Assembly (NCBI RefSeq): GCF_000737325.1
Contig: NZ_CP011125.1
Location: 5,642,001-5,706,000 of the forward strand
From: Sandaracinus amylolyticus
GTDB lineage: Bacteria; Myxococcota_A; Polyangia; Polyangiales; Sandaracinaceae
Direction: 5' to 3'
Length of the DNA stretch: 64,000 nt
A program made the position numbers and the translations under genes. Below are positions 19,501-26,858 of this stretch, piece after piece. The stretch's first letter is position 1. Each line of letters opens with the position of its first letter. The notes below the pieces were generated by a model. The model was not told the DNA's origin and did not search any database. It saw only the letters and a list, made by a program, of their open reading frames with translations.

Positions 19501-19965
19501 GATCACGCGCGCGAGCGCCTCGCGCGCGACGACCGCGCATCGACGTCGGTGATCCTCGCGGTGCGCGGGCGCGATGCGGGATCGCTCCTCGCGGCCGAAG
19601 CGGGGCTGCACCGCTGGAAGCACGGCGAGCGGCGCGAGCACCTCGCGATCACGGTGCTGCGCACCGAAGGCTCGCTCGACGACGCACACTGGCGCTCGAC
19701 GACGCTCGTGGAGCCGCGTCCTCGCGGTGAGATCCCGGCGCGCGTCGCGACGGTGCGTGACTGGGACCTCCCGACGCGCTCGCTCGCGATCGTCGACGGG
19801 CGCGAGCGGCTCGCGATCGATGCCGCGCACGGCGCGCGCGAGCTCGAGGCGATCGTCTTCGAGCACCTCTGGCGCACGGGTGGAGGTCAGCCTGCCTCCG
19901 CCGTGCGCGGTGTGCTCGACGCGCCGAGCGACGCCGAGACGCTCGACGAGGAGGAGGCGTCGTGA
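16549..19965 (+). CDS. Clp/Hsp100-like double AAA+ ATPase A with PCRF-like C-terminus
   Basis: 1138 residues. Residues 1-230 are a domain unlike Clp_N. AAA-1: P-loop GAPLVGKS (251-258), pore-loop-like GMSFLGQW, Walker B FDDL with Asp317 in place of Glu, and no arginine-finger pair. AAA-2: P-loop GPTGVGKT (526-533), Walker B LLDEIEKAHP (Asp592-Glu593), sensor-1 MTSNLG, NRID and sensor-2 GARALRR, all canonical. The AAA-2 pore loop is shortened and lacks GYVG; SIGI sits where ClpA has its ClpP-docking SIGL. Residues about 800-910 are helical, and about 920-1040 resemble the PCRF domain of release factors (AEAGLHRWK, 1016-1024), with no GGQ. There is no ClpB M-domain. First gene of a coupled three-gene operon. 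Confidence 0.85.
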   Translation: MSEGSNDVRGARELDSLALVQALPGGRALVRSPVEPGAIAFERESEAIEELRLFLAATLARARSAEHVARHALPIATTLHAVRAELRDPSLPRRIQRAIPIDVPCVVVPTGPDREGARDAWLLFPTLAAAGWVAAHEDVEVVAKREAARLLAALAPTPDARRALIGVAGHALEPMRVPLEASSDATSAAERKRRAQNEARKRADDLLRTVARPLHRELPEDAPPVLGRDREIAMLTALCATPETARVAIVGAPLVGKSAVVHAWIRRERAAGRAPRVYQTSAAQLVAGMSFLGQWQERLRRVIDAAETLSAFLYFDDLGDLLADRAEGSVDLVSSLKSWIEQGRLRLLGELSDDAADRLETRQPGFASLLHRVRVAPLERASTERALDAAVAWSRAHAPGRAVPDDAGRVAILDLAERFLPYQPFPGKALRLLDEIRAAEESEARADRAAPIDAARVFRAFSLASGVPEALLRPDRRLDASELRASFAARIAGQDEAVRRVVDTLCVVKADLAPGDKPLATFLFVGPTGVGKTELARTLAAHLFGSPDRLLRLDMSEYADPSAAMRLIGAEGGDGLLTRAVRQQPFCVVLLDEIEKAHPSVFDLLLQVTGEGRLTDGRGRIAYFHDAIVVMTSNLGATHRAASIGIGARDVPDDEHYLRAVERAFRPELVNRIDRIVPLHPLGTIEMRQVVRLLLARIEQRRGLVEHGIALVVSDAAADRLAVAGTSEHYGARALRRHVEDTLVAPAAHLLARLGDRARNAVVRVRNEDEPATKAPPLVRVAIDDLVIEIERGEGRTGRRDVVELEAITEVRRRAQAWLAAPAFTDVRARVELLVSEMSWGDVDERDRRRGDVPAREIGTLRTEHHRLADPSDRVITQMRELESIEELALTSVLAGRGAESLLADARASEWALRRALGRVFVAPLRADSIVLLVEERGGRTLDRWLLPLLDRESELGWVARLHLEGDRGDEWPVTRRWGPPRTIDHARERLARDDRASTSVILAVRGRDAGSLLAAEAGLHRWKHGERREHLAITVLRTEGSLDDAHWRSTTLVEPRPRGEIPARVATVRDWDLPTRSLAIVDGRERLAIDAAHGARELEAIVFEHLWRTGGGQPASAVRGVLDAPSDAETLDEEEAS

Positions 19966-22900
19966 GCCATCGCCTCTCGTTCCGCGTCGCGGTGTACGAA
20001 GTGCGCCACGGCGCGCACTGGGAGTGGACGACGCTGGGCGCTTCGCCGCACGTCGTGACGCGATCGGGCGCGTCCGCGCTCCGCGCGCAGCAGGCGCTCG
20101 TCGAGCGTCTTCGCGCGGTGCTCGAGGGCCTGCCCCCGGTCGAGCTCGCGCGGTTCGAGCCGGCGCGCGGCCTCGAGCTTCGACGCGTTCGCCTCGAGCT
20201 CTCGCTGAACGGCGCGCGCCTCGGTCGTCGCGCGCACGTCGGCGTGCACCCGATCGTGCTCGAGCCGCGATGGGCCACGCCCGCGGATCGCGTGACGCTC
20301 GTCTATCACCCGCTGCGTCAGCACGAGTGGTTCGCGCTCGATCCCGAGCGGCCGCTCGAGGACCAGGCGAGGCTCTTCTTCGCGTCGCGCTGGGCCGATC
20401 TGCGCGACGAGGAGCTCGAGGCGCTCACGACCGACGGCAAGGACTCGATCACCTCGATGTCGTTCTCGACGAAGGTGACGTCGCTGCTCGACGGCATCCC
20501 GGAGCGCGAGCGCGATCCCTTCGCCGATCTCGACCTCGACTCGATGGTCGATCGGCGCGGCACGAAGAAGCGCGGCGGGCTACGCGTGCTGCCGCGCATC
20601 GGCACGAACCTCACGGTGCGCGCGGCGGAGGGCACCCTCGCGATCGGCATGCCGCGCTCGCCGCACCGCGAGCAGCTGCAGCGCCTGATCTGCGCGCCGC
20701 GCAAGCAGTCGACGCTCGTCGTCGGAGCGCCCGGCGTGGGCAAGAGCACGCTCGTCGATCGCGCGATCGTCGATCTCCTCGACGCGGAGGGCTGGTCCGC
20801 GCACCGCAACCTCGATCGCGTCACCGAGGTCTGGTCGATCTCCGCGCGCCGCACGATCGCGGGCATGTCGCACCTCGGCGAGTGGGAGAAGCGCTGCATG
20901 GAGGTGCTCGCGGACTGTCGCGCGCGCCCGGTGGTGCTGCGCGTCGAGGACCTGCACACGTTCGGTCGCGCAGGGCGTCACACGGGCAGCGATCGCAGCT
21001 TCGCCGACGTGTTCCGCGGGCCGCTCGCGCGCGGCGAGATCGTGATGGTCGGCGAGGTGACGCCCGAGCAGCTCCAGCGCCTCGAGGACGACGCGCCGGG
21101 GTTCGCGGAGCTCTTCCAGCGCGTGCTGGTGCACGAGCCGCCGGTCGACGTCGTGCTGCGCATGATGTTCCACGAGGCGCGCCGCCTCGAGCACGAGCGC
21201 CGCGTGCGCTTCGCGCCCCTCGCGTACCGCGCGGTCCTCGATCTCGGCGGAGGGCTCTCGCCGGGACGCGCGTTCCCCGGCAAGGCGCTCGATCTGCTGC
21301 GCGCGGTCGGTCGCGCGCCGGAGCGCCCCGACGATCCGCCGCGCGCGGTCGGTCCGGCCGACGTCGTCGCGGAGCTCGCGCGCCGCACGGGGCTCCCCGC
21401 GTCGTTGGTCCAGCCGGATGTGCCGCTCGAGCCCGAGAGCGTCGAGGCGTTCTTCGCGCGCGACGTGATCGGCCAGCCCGCCGCGGTGCGCGCGGCGGTC
21501 GATCTCGCGATGCGCATCCGTGCCGGGCTCGTCGACCCGCGTCGTCCGTACGGCGTCTACCTCCTCACCGGTCCGACCGGCACCGGCAAGACCGAGCTCG
21601 CGCGCGCGATCGCGCGCTGGCTCTACGGCGGCGAGCAGCGCCTCGTGCGCATCGACATGGGCGAGCTCGGCCATCCCGGCGCGGTCGCACGCCTCATCGG
21701 CAACGCGTGGGACCCCGAGGGCCTGCTCACGCGGCGCGTGCGCGAGCAGCCGTTCTGCGTGGTGCTGCTCGACGAGATCGAGAAAGCGCACCCCGCGGTG
21801 CTGCAGCTCCTGCTGCAGCTGCTCGACGAAGGTCGCCTCACCGATGCCGCGGGCGTCACCGCCGACTTCACGCACACCGTCGTGGTGATGACGTCGAACC
21901 TCGGCGGTCGCACGGGCTCGGCGATCGGGTTCGATCCTTCGATGCAGGGACAGCGGCTCGACGTGCTGCGCGCGGTGCGCGAGTTCTTCCCGCCCGAGCT
22001 CTTCAACCGCATCGATCGCGTCGTGCCGTTCGATCCGCTCTCGCTCGAGGTCGCGGAGCGCGTCGCGGAGAAGGAGCTCTCGAAGCTGCTCGCGCGGCGT
22101 GGGCTCGCCGAGCGCGGCATCTACGTGTTCGCGAACGAGCGCGCCGTGACGCGGATCGCGCACGAGGCGTTCGACGTGAAGGGCGGCGCGCGCTCGGTGA
22201 AGCGCTGGCTCGAGGATCGCGTCGGCTCGTTGCTCGCGGAGGAGATCGCCGGAGGGCCGCGCGGGCGCATGCGGATCGTGCGCCTCGCCTCGGACGCGAG
22301 CGGGTTCAGCGCTCGCACCGATGCGCTGGTCGAGGCGGACCCCGTGCTCGCCGAGCACCCGATGGCCGCGCTCCTCGATCGTCCCGCGATCGAGCTCGAG
22401 CCGCTGCTGCCCGACGTGCTCGACGAGGTGCACGCGCTCGAAGAGCGCGGCGTCCTCGAGGAGCGCACGGGGACGCTGATGCAGCGACGACGCGCGCTCT
22501 CGGGCGAGGCGCGCGCGGATCTCGACGAGGTCCTTCATGCGGTCGAGCGCGTGCGTGATCGGCTCGCGGCGCTGCGCATCCGACTCGAGGGCTCGACCGA
22601 GTCCGAAGAGGACCGCTGGGAGCGATACGAGGACGAGCACGACCTCGCGGCGCCGAGCGTGCGCGCGACGAAGGCGCGACGTCGTCATCACGGTGAGCCG
22701 GGCAAGAGCGGCGACGCGCGGGTGCGCGAGCGCCCGATCGAGCGCGCCCTCGATCGCGCCGGGATGCTCGAGGTGATCACCGAGCGCGACCTGCTGCGTC
22801 GCGCGGTCGTACGCGCCGACGATCCGCGCCAGCACACCGTCGCGATCGAGCTCCTGCGCGTCGGTCGCGCGCGACGTGAGCGCAGCGCGAGCCTGCTCTC

Positions 22901-23423
22901 CGCGCTGCTCGGCGTGTACCTCGCGCCGCCGACCGATCACACCGTGATCGCGGCGCTCGTGCAGGAAGACGCGCGCATCGTGCAGCCGAGCGAGGCGCAG
23001 GGCGCGGATCACGTCGTCGTCGTCGCGAGCGGCCTGTGCATCCTCGATCGCCTCGAAGAAGAGACCGGCTGCCACGTGTGGCACTCGCTCGGCGGACACT
23101 CCGAGGTCGTGCGCGTGGCGATCACGCCGGTGCGCGCGGGCACCGATCCGCGCACGCTGCTCCGCGATCACCTCCACGCGCGACGCGCGTTCGAGCACGC
23201 GCTCGAGTCCGGCGCGTCACCGGTGCCACCGGATCCGACGGCGCTGCTCCCGGTCGTGCGGGTCCTGCGCTTCGATCCCCCGGTGCGCAGCGGTGAGAGC
23301 GCGCTCGCGGAGATCGAGGATCTGCGCCTCGCGTGGGCCGCGGCGTTCGAGGCCCGCGACATGATCACCGCGCTCTCGCGCGCGCTGCCGATCCGCGCGA
23401 GCCGCGAGGAGGCGCAACGATGA
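19962..23423 (+). CDS. Clp/Hsp100-like double AAA+ ATPase B with PCRF-like C-terminus
   Basis: 1153 residues; the GTG start overlaps the stop of gene A (GTGA). The N-terminal 230 residues are beta-rich and resemble the other two N-domains in pattern. AAA-1: P-loop GAPGVGKST (255-263), pore-loop-like GMSHLGEW, Walker B changed to VEDLHTF (Glu-Asp instead of Asp-Glu), no arginine fingers. AAA-2: GPTGTGKT (537-544), Asp604-Glu605 in LLDEIEKAHP, MTSNLGG, NRID and GARSVKR intact; GYVG pore loop absent; AIGF lies at the ClpP-loop position. A charged helical region (about 816-893) precedes a PCRF-like part (about 958-1065) containing ETGCHVWH (1034-1041), close to the ETGVHR of release factors. Probably partners with A and C in one ring or in related rings. 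Confidence 0.85.
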   Translation: MSHRLSFRVAVYEVRHGAHWEWTTLGASPHVVTRSGASALRAQQALVERLRAVLEGLPPVELARFEPARGLELRRVRLELSLNGARLGRRAHVGVHPIVLEPRWATPADRVTLVYHPLRQHEWFALDPERPLEDQARLFFASRWADLRDEELEALTTDGKDSITSMSFSTKVTSLLDGIPERERDPFADLDLDSMVDRRGTKKRGGLRVLPRIGTNLTVRAAEGTLAIGMPRSPHREQLQRLICAPRKQSTLVVGAPGVGKSTLVDRAIVDLLDAEGWSAHRNLDRVTEVWSISARRTIAGMSHLGEWEKRCMEVLADCRARPVVLRVEDLHTFGRAGRHTGSDRSFADVFRGPLARGEIVMVGEVTPEQLQRLEDDAPGFAELFQRVLVHEPPVDVVLRMMFHEARRLEHERRVRFAPLAYRAVLDLGGGLSPGRAFPGKALDLLRAVGRAPERPDDPPRAVGPADVVAELARRTGLPASLVQPDVPLEPESVEAFFARDVIGQPAAVRAAVDLAMRIRAGLVDPRRPYGVYLLTGPTGTGKTELARAIARWLYGGEQRLVRIDMGELGHPGAVARLIGNAWDPEGLLTRRVREQPFCVVLLDEIEKAHPAVLQLLLQLLDEGRLTDAAGVTADFTHTVVVMTSNLGGRTGSAIGFDPSMQGQRLDVLRAVREFFPPELFNRIDRVVPFDPLSLEVAERVAEKELSKLLARRGLAERGIYVFANERAVTRIAHEAFDVKGGARSVKRWLEDRVGSLLAEEIAGGPRGRMRIVRLASDASGFSARTDALVEADPVLAEHPMAALLDRPAIELEPLLPDVLDEVHALEERGVLEERTGTLMQRRRALSGEARADLDEVLHAVERVRDRLAALRIRLEGSTESEEDRWERYEDEHDLAAPSVRATKARRRHHGEPGKSGDARVRERPIERALDRAGMLEVITERDLLRRAVVRADDPRQHTVAIELLRVGRARRERSASLLSALLGVYLAPPTDHTVIAALVQEDARIVQPSEAQGADHVVVVASGLCILDRLEEETGCHVWHSLGGHSEVVRVAITPVRAGTDPRTLLRDHLHARRAFEHALESGASPVPPDPTALLPVVRVLRFDPPVRSGESALAEIEDLRLAWAAAFEARDMITALSRALPIRASREEAQR

Positions 23424-25693
23424 GCCGCAAGACGATGCGCCTCTGGCTCGTGTCGCACGAGGACGGCCGCAAGAGCGGCTACGCGATGCGCAGCTGGGAC
23501 AGCCTCTTCGATCAGCCCGTCCCGAGCGCATACGGCGCGACCGAGGCGGAGGTGCGCGCAGCGATCGAGCGCACGCTCGCAGCCCGCATCGCGTCGGGCG
23601 AGGACACGATCGATCGTTACCTGTGGGACGAGACATTCCACGTGAGCTCGGTGCTCGTCGACGTCGCGCCGCTCTCGTTCGTCGAGAAGCAGCCCGTCGT
23701 CGGCTCGCGCACGATCCCGCTGCGCGTCCGCTACGCGTGGAGCCGCGTCGAGAGCGGCGCGATCCGCGTGATGCTGCCGCGCCTCGGGATGTGGCTCCTG
23801 CTCGAGGATCTCGAAGGCGCGCGCGCCGCGATCCAGCACGTCGTCGCGGGGGGTCTGCTCGGCGCGGCGGGACGCGCGCTCTACGAGCTGCGCGAAGAGC
23901 CCGACGAGGTCGTGCGCGAGTGGGACCCGGAGCTCACGACGCACACCACGACCGCCGAGGACGCCGAGGTGCACCATGCGCCGCCCACGCTGCGCGCGAT
24001 CGCCGAGGATCTCACCGCGCGCGCCACCGCGGGCCGCTTGCCCCAGCTCGTCGGCGACGACCCCACGTTCGACGCGACCGTCCCCGAGCTCGATCGCGAT
24101 CGTCCGCCGTCGCTGCTGCTCGTCGGCGGCGAGGGCGTCGGCAAGACGTCGTTCGTGCAGCGCTTCGCGAAGCGTCTCGCGTCGCAGCGCCGCGGCGGCA
24201 ACAAGCGCGGTCGACCGCGCCTCTGGTCCACGTCGCGCGACCGCATCCTCGCCGGCATGACGTATCTCGGCATGTGGCAGGAGCGCTGTCTCTCGCTCGT
24301 GGAGGAGCTCGCGAGCAGCGGCGATCTGCTGCACGTGGATCGCCTGCTCGCGCTGCTCGAGCGACAGCACGACGGCTCGAGCATCGCCGAGGTGCTCGGC
24401 CCCGCGATCGTCGCCGGCGAGATCCGCGTCGTCGCGGAGTGCACCGAGAGCGAGCTCGAGGAGTGCCGGCGTCGCGCCGGCGCGCTCGTCGACGCGTTCC
24501 GCGTGGTGCGCATCGACGAGCCCTCGCGGGACGCGATGCCTGCGTTCCTCTCGCTCTACCAGCAGCGCGTCCGCGGGCCCGCGTTCCATCCCGAGGCGTG
24601 GAAGCGCCTCGTGCGTCACCTCGACGCGTACCAGCGTCACCAGCGCTTTCCGGGCAAGGGCGTGCGCTTCCTCGACTGGATGGCGCGCCACACCGCGTCG
24701 ACCGAGAGCACCGCGACGCGCGTGTACCCCAGCGACGTCTCGCGCGCGTTCGCGCGCTTCTCCGGGCTTCCGCTCGAGCTGCTCGACGACGACGTCGCGT
24801 TCGGCTCCGCGAAGATCGCCGGCGCGCTGCGCGCGCGCGTGATCGGTCAGGACGACGCGTGCGCGACCGCGGCGCGCGTCCTCGCGCGCTTCAAGGCCGG
24901 GATGAACGATCCCGAGCGCCCGCTCGGATCACTCCTGTTCGTCGGATCCACCGGCGTCGGCAAGACCGAGCTCGCGAAGCAGATCGCGCGGTTCCTCTTC
25001 GGATCCGAGGAACGGATGATCCGCGTCGACATGAGCGAGTACCTCGCGCCCGGATCGGCGCCGCGCCTGCTCGCGTCGACGCCCGGCGCGAGCAGCCTCG
25101 CCGATCGCGTGCGCAAGGAGCCGCTCTCGCTCGTGCTGCTCGACGAGATCGAGAAGGCGCACCCCGAGGTGTTCGATCTGCTGCTCGGCGTGCTCGGGGA
25201 AGGCCGTCTCACCGACTCGCTCGGGCGGCTCGTCGACTTCCGCATGAGCCTCGTCGTGATGACGTCGAACCTCGGCGCGTCCGAGCCCGTCGCGCCCGGC
25301 TTCGGCGCCGCGCTCGAGCCCGACTTCGAGCGCGCGGTGCGCAGCGCGTTCCGCCCCGAGCTCTTCAACCGCATCGATCGCGTCGTGCGCTTCCGGAACC
25401 TCGCGCACGACGACCTGCTGCGCATCGTCGATCTCGAGCTCGCGTCGGCGGCGAAGCGCACGGGGCTGGTGCGGCGCGCGATCACGCTCGACGTCGACGC
25501 TGACGCTCGCACACGCCTCGCCGAGCTCGGCTGGCATCGCGCGCGCGGCGCGCGCCCGCTCCGGCGCGTGATCGAGGAGCGCGTGGTCACGCCCATCGCG
25601 GTGCTGCTCGCGGGGGCGCCCGAGCTCCGCGATCGCACGATGCGCGTGCGCGCCGAGCGCGGCGAGATCACCGTCGCGCTCGGCGCGTCCTGA
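23420..25693 (+). CDS. Clp/Hsp100-like double AAA+ ATPase C, without PCRF-like tail
   Basis: 757 residues; the ATG overlaps the stop of gene B (ATGA). The N-terminal 210 residues carry IPLRVRYAW and RLGMWLLLEDLEGAR, matching the pattern in A and B. AAA-1: GGEGVGKT (236-243), pore-loop-like GMTYLGMW, Walker B HVDRLLAL with Arg in place of the catalytic Glu, no arginine fingers. AAA-2: GSTGVGKT (509-516), Asp575-Glu576 in LLDEIEKAHP, MTSNLGA, NRID and GARPLRR; pore loop without GYVG; PGF near the ClpP-loop position. The chain ends after the AAA-2 small domain. It shares the most architecture with the core of A and B and closes the operon; a convergent lipoprotein gene follows after 3 bases. Confidence 0.85.
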   Translation: MSRKTMRLWLVSHEDGRKSGYAMRSWDSLFDQPVPSAYGATEAEVRAAIERTLAARIASGEDTIDRYLWDETFHVSSVLVDVAPLSFVEKQPVVGSRTIPLRVRYAWSRVESGAIRVMLPRLGMWLLLEDLEGARAAIQHVVAGGLLGAAGRALYELREEPDEVVREWDPELTTHTTTAEDAEVHHAPPTLRAIAEDLTARATAGRLPQLVGDDPTFDATVPELDRDRPPSLLLVGGEGVGKTSFVQRFAKRLASQRRGGNKRGRPRLWSTSRDRILAGMTYLGMWQERCLSLVEELASSGDLLHVDRLLALLERQHDGSSIAEVLGPAIVAGEIRVVAECTESELEECRRRAGALVDAFRVVRIDEPSRDAMPAFLSLYQQRVRGPAFHPEAWKRLVRHLDAYQRHQRFPGKGVRFLDWMARHTASTESTATRVYPSDVSRAFARFSGLPLELLDDDVAFGSAKIAGALRARVIGQDDACATAARVLARFKAGMNDPERPLGSLLFVGSTGVGKTELAKQIARFLFGSEERMIRVDMSEYLAPGSAPRLLASTPGASSLADRVRKEPLSLVLLDEIEKAHPEVFDLLLGVLGEGRLTDSLGRLVDFRMSLVVMTSNLGASEPVAPGFGAALEPDFERAVRSAFRPELFNRIDRVVRFRNLAHDDLLRIVDLELASAAKRTGLVRRAITLDVDADARTRLAELGWHRARGARPLRRVIEERVVTPIAVLLAGAPELRDRTMRVRAERGEITVALGAS

Positions 25694-25696
25694 AGC

Positions 25697-26119
25697 TCAG
25701 CGATCAGCCTGGAGCACGTCGAGCTGCGCGAACAGATCGCGCGCGGTGCTCGGGTCGTCGCTGGTCACGGTGACGCGGTACACCGGTCCCCGCGGGTGCA
25801 CCGCGACCTGGGTGCGTCCGTCGGTCGCGCCGATGCGGCACGTCACGACGCGGTGCAGGTACGGCTGGTCCATGCCGGGCTCGGCGCGGACGTCGACGGC
25901 GATGCCGCGCGGATCTCGCATGAACGGCTTCGGATTGTCCGTGTAGACACGCTCCGCCGAGACCACGGTGAGCGGCGCATCGAACACCGCCGCGCTGCGC
26001 ACGCTCGGCTCGAGCTCGTCGCACGCGTTGGCGACCGTGGTCGCGCGCGACGTCTGAGCGCCGCCGCATCCGGCGGACACGAGGAGGAGCGATCCGACCA
26101 AGAGGTTTCGCAGGCGCAT
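25697..26119 (-). CDS. Small predicted lipoprotein
   Basis: 140 residues with a lipoprotein signal (LLLVSAGC, Cys18) and a mature part of about 120 residues rich in beta strands, with two further cysteines. The family is not recognised. The ATG at 26119 is preferred over an upstream GTG/ATG (to 26176) because the signal peptide follows directly. Divergent from the response regulator across 91 bases and convergent with the Clp-like operon. Confidence 0.6.
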   Translation of the reverse strand: MRLRNLLVGSLLLVSAGCGGAQTSRATTVANACDELEPSVRSAAVFDAPLTVVSAERVYTDNPKPFMRDPRGIAVDVRAEPGMDQPYLHRVVTCRIGATDGRTQVAVHPRGPVYRVTVTSDDPSTARDLFAQLDVLQADR

Positions 26120-26210
26120 GGCGCCGACCCTGGGGCTGCGACCAGCTCGCGACATGAGCAAGAACACCCAGGCCATCCCGGGAGGGACGCCCTAGGATTG
26201 GGGAGAGACC

Positions 26211-26858
26211 GTGCCCGGACGCGCGACCACGAAGCTGCTGATCGTCGACGACCAGACGATCTTCCGCGACATGCTCGTCGAATGGCTCGCCGCGCGCGAC
26301 GGCATCGAGATCGTCGGCGCGTTCTCCACGACGAACGAGGCGAGCCAGACGCTCGCGACGCGCGACGTCGACGTGCTGCTGCTCGACGTCGGTCTGCCGG
26401 GCGAGAGCGGGCTCGCGTTCCTGCGGCGGCTCGCCCCGGGTCGGCCGAAGCGCGTCGTGCTGGTCACCGCGCACGAGGAGCCGTGGGTGCTCGAGCAAGC
26501 CGTCTCGTCGCGCGCCCACGCGATCGTGATGAAGGGCGCGCCGCTCAGCGATCTCGCCACCGCGATCGATCGCGTCGTCGCGGGCGAGACCTTCTACTGT
26601 CGCCGCACGGCGGAGCTGCTGCGCCGTCACGCGGCGCGCCGCGAGCCCGCGGCCGAGCTCACCTCGCGCGAGCGCGAGATCCTCGCGCTCGTCGCCCGCG
26701 GTGCCACGTCGCGCGAGATCGCGGACGCGCTCGGCATCCGCGAGAAGACCGTGCAGAACCACCGCGCGAACCTGATGCAGAAGCTCGACATCCACGACGT
26801 CGCGAGCCTCACGCGCTTCGCGCTCGCGCACGGCCTCGTGACCGCGACCGGCAGCTGA
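26211..26858 (+). CDS. NarL/LuxR-family response regulator
   Basis: 215 residues. Receiver domain 1-125 with phospho-acceptor Asp59 (LLLDVGLPG), acidic pair Asp13-Asp14 and a Lys at 107 (MKGAP); a LuxR-type helix-turn-helix follows (about 148-208: LTSREREILALVARG, EKTVQNHRANLM). It should bind DNA when phosphorylated by the hybrid kinase whose ATG follows its stop without a gap. GTG start at 26211 with GGGAGAG 3-9 bases before it. Confidence 0.9.
   Translation: MPGRATTKLLIVDDQTIFRDMLVEWLAARDGIEIVGAFSTTNEASQTLATRDVDVLLLDVGLPGESGLAFLRRLAPGRPKRVVLVTAHEEPWVLEQAVSSRAHAIVMKGAPLSDLATAIDRVVAGETFYCRRTAELLRRHAARREPAAELTSREREILALVARGATSREIADALGIREKTVQNHRANLMQKLDIHDVASLTRFALAHGLVTATGS

Noticed and set aside
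19300-23160. Complete release factor
   Set aside because: No GGQ motif or PXT/SPF codon-recognition motif was found; only the PCRF-like part is suggested.
16549-25693. ClpV of a type VI secretion system
   Set aside because: No TssB/TssC, VgrG, Hcp or other secretion genes are near, and the ClpV N-domain is absent.
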